This document shows, piece after piece, positions 63,710 to 64,000 of a stretch of DNA of 64,000 nt (positions are counted from its first letter, which is position 1; each line of letters starts with the position of its first letter). The DNA comes from Nitratireductor sp. XY-223 (GTDB taxonomy: Bacteria; Pseudomonadota; Alphaproteobacteria; Rhizobiales; Rhizobiaceae): NCBI RefSeq assembly GCF_004959855.1, contig NZ_SPNT01000003.1:62001-126000 (forward strand), given 5' to 3'. Under the pieces are notes generated by a model. The model was not told where the DNA came from. It saw only the letters and a program-made list of their open reading frames with translations, and did no database searches. Made by a program: the position numbers and the translations under genes.

Positions 63710-64000
63710 TCAGCCGACCATATCAGGCCTGGCCAGCCATTCCTTGCCGCGCAGCATGGCCCGCCAGTACATCGGCGGCAGGATCTTTTCCTTCAGGAAC
63801 CACGCGGCGCGGGTCGGTTTGCGGCCGTTGATCAGCCAGGTCGGCATGCTCGGCAGCAGCTTGCCGCCATAGCCGAATTCGGCGAGCACGATCTTGCCGC
63901 GCTCGACGGTCAGCGGGCAGGAGCCATAGCCGTCGTAATGGGCGACCGAGCGGGCGCGTCCCATGTCCTGCAACAGGTTGTTGGCGACCGTCGGTGCCTG
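63710..64000 (-). CDS. Sulfide:quinone oxidoreductase-like flavoprotein, C-terminal fragment
   Basis: The last 96 codons are in the window; the gene continues past its right edge. The sequence (VANNLLQDMGRAR, YDGYGSCPLTVERGKIVLAEFGYGG, TRAAWFLKEKILPPMYWRAML) matches the C-terminus of SQR-type pyridine nucleotide-disulfide oxidoreductases, including the Cys in GSCPLT. Such enzymes oxidise sulfide to polysulfide and reduce quinone at the membrane. The track start at 63973 is an internal Met. Confidence 0.8.
   Translation of the reverse strand, partial: QAPTVANNLLQDMGRARSVAHYDGYGSCPLTVERGKIVLAEFGYGGKLLPSMPTWLINGRKPTRAAWFLKEKILPPMYWRAMLRGKEWLARPDMVG

Overview
The window looks like a piece of the main chromosome of an alphaproteobacterium of the order Hyphomicrobiales (Rhizobiales), probably in or near the Rhizobiaceae/Phyllobacteriaceae. 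The evidence is the mix of families: a MucR/Ros zinc-finger regulator, the FeuN-FeuP-FeuQ trio directly upstream of a cycHJKL (ccmIEFH) cytochrome c maturation operon, porins of the Omp2/RopA type, DUF1491, DUF2336, DUF5330 and DUF1214/DUF1254 proteins, and DivJ/PleC-like histidine kinases. Coding density is high and the sequence is GC-rich. No plasmid, prophage or CRISPR signature is seen; the only mobile-type gene is one tyrosine recombinase. The genus cannot be fixed from sequence alone.

Layout. 0-3 kb: a TPR-containing CadC-like regulator, a secreted HExxH protein and two diverged copies of one intergenic/promoter segment. 2.9-7 kb: a siderophore-interacting reductase with a candidate RirA operator, oligopeptidase B, a small SH3-like protein and MsrB. 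7-13 kb: a complete seven-gene Mrp Na+/H+ antiporter operon. 13-24 kb: MucR-like regulator, DUF1761 membrane protein behind a long palindrome, SufE, a DivJ/PleC-class histidine kinase followed by a peptidoglycan-binding protein, several conserved hypotheticals, a DUF1214/DUF1254 pair, a class A penicillin-binding protein and a YcgN family protein. 24-39 kb: a long co-directional block feuN-feuP-feuQ, a surface-antigen-like lipoprotein, ccmI-ccmE-ccmF-ccmH, a hydrolase/OsmC fusion, DegP, a second two-component pair and glnE. 39-57 kb: a multi-PAS histidine kinase, PepN, an orphan molybdenum hydroxylase large subunit with a DMT exporter, two MFS transporters, a uracil-DNA glycosylase without the usual Fe-S ligands, ETF-ubiquinone oxidoreductase with a MerR-type palindrome, AMP nucleosidase, two tiny membrane proteins, a glutathione transferase and a DUF2147 protein. 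57-61.3 kb: two convergent paralogous porins with a tyrosine recombinase between them. 61.7-64 kb: tRNA-Ser(GCT), a SulP/STAS anion transporter and the 3' end of a sulfide:quinone oxidoreductase-like gene.

How the genes work together. A strong theme is the cell envelope: Mrp ion homeostasis, the FeuPQ sensor (known in Sinorhizobium for osmotic/cyclic glucan control), DegP, PBP1, porins, several two-component systems and cytochrome c maturation. The least ordinary region is the porin locus. The two porin genes share an exactly identical 159-nt inverted segment at their 5' ends, flank a tyrosine recombinase whose 5' end is AT-rich, and one of them has its ribosome binding site inside a perfect 10-bp hairpin. 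This resembles the linked, inverted omp2a/omp2b pair of Brucella, with an added recombinase, and is my main candidate for an undescribed arrangement. No gene function here was tested by database search; all calls come from reading translations and motifs.
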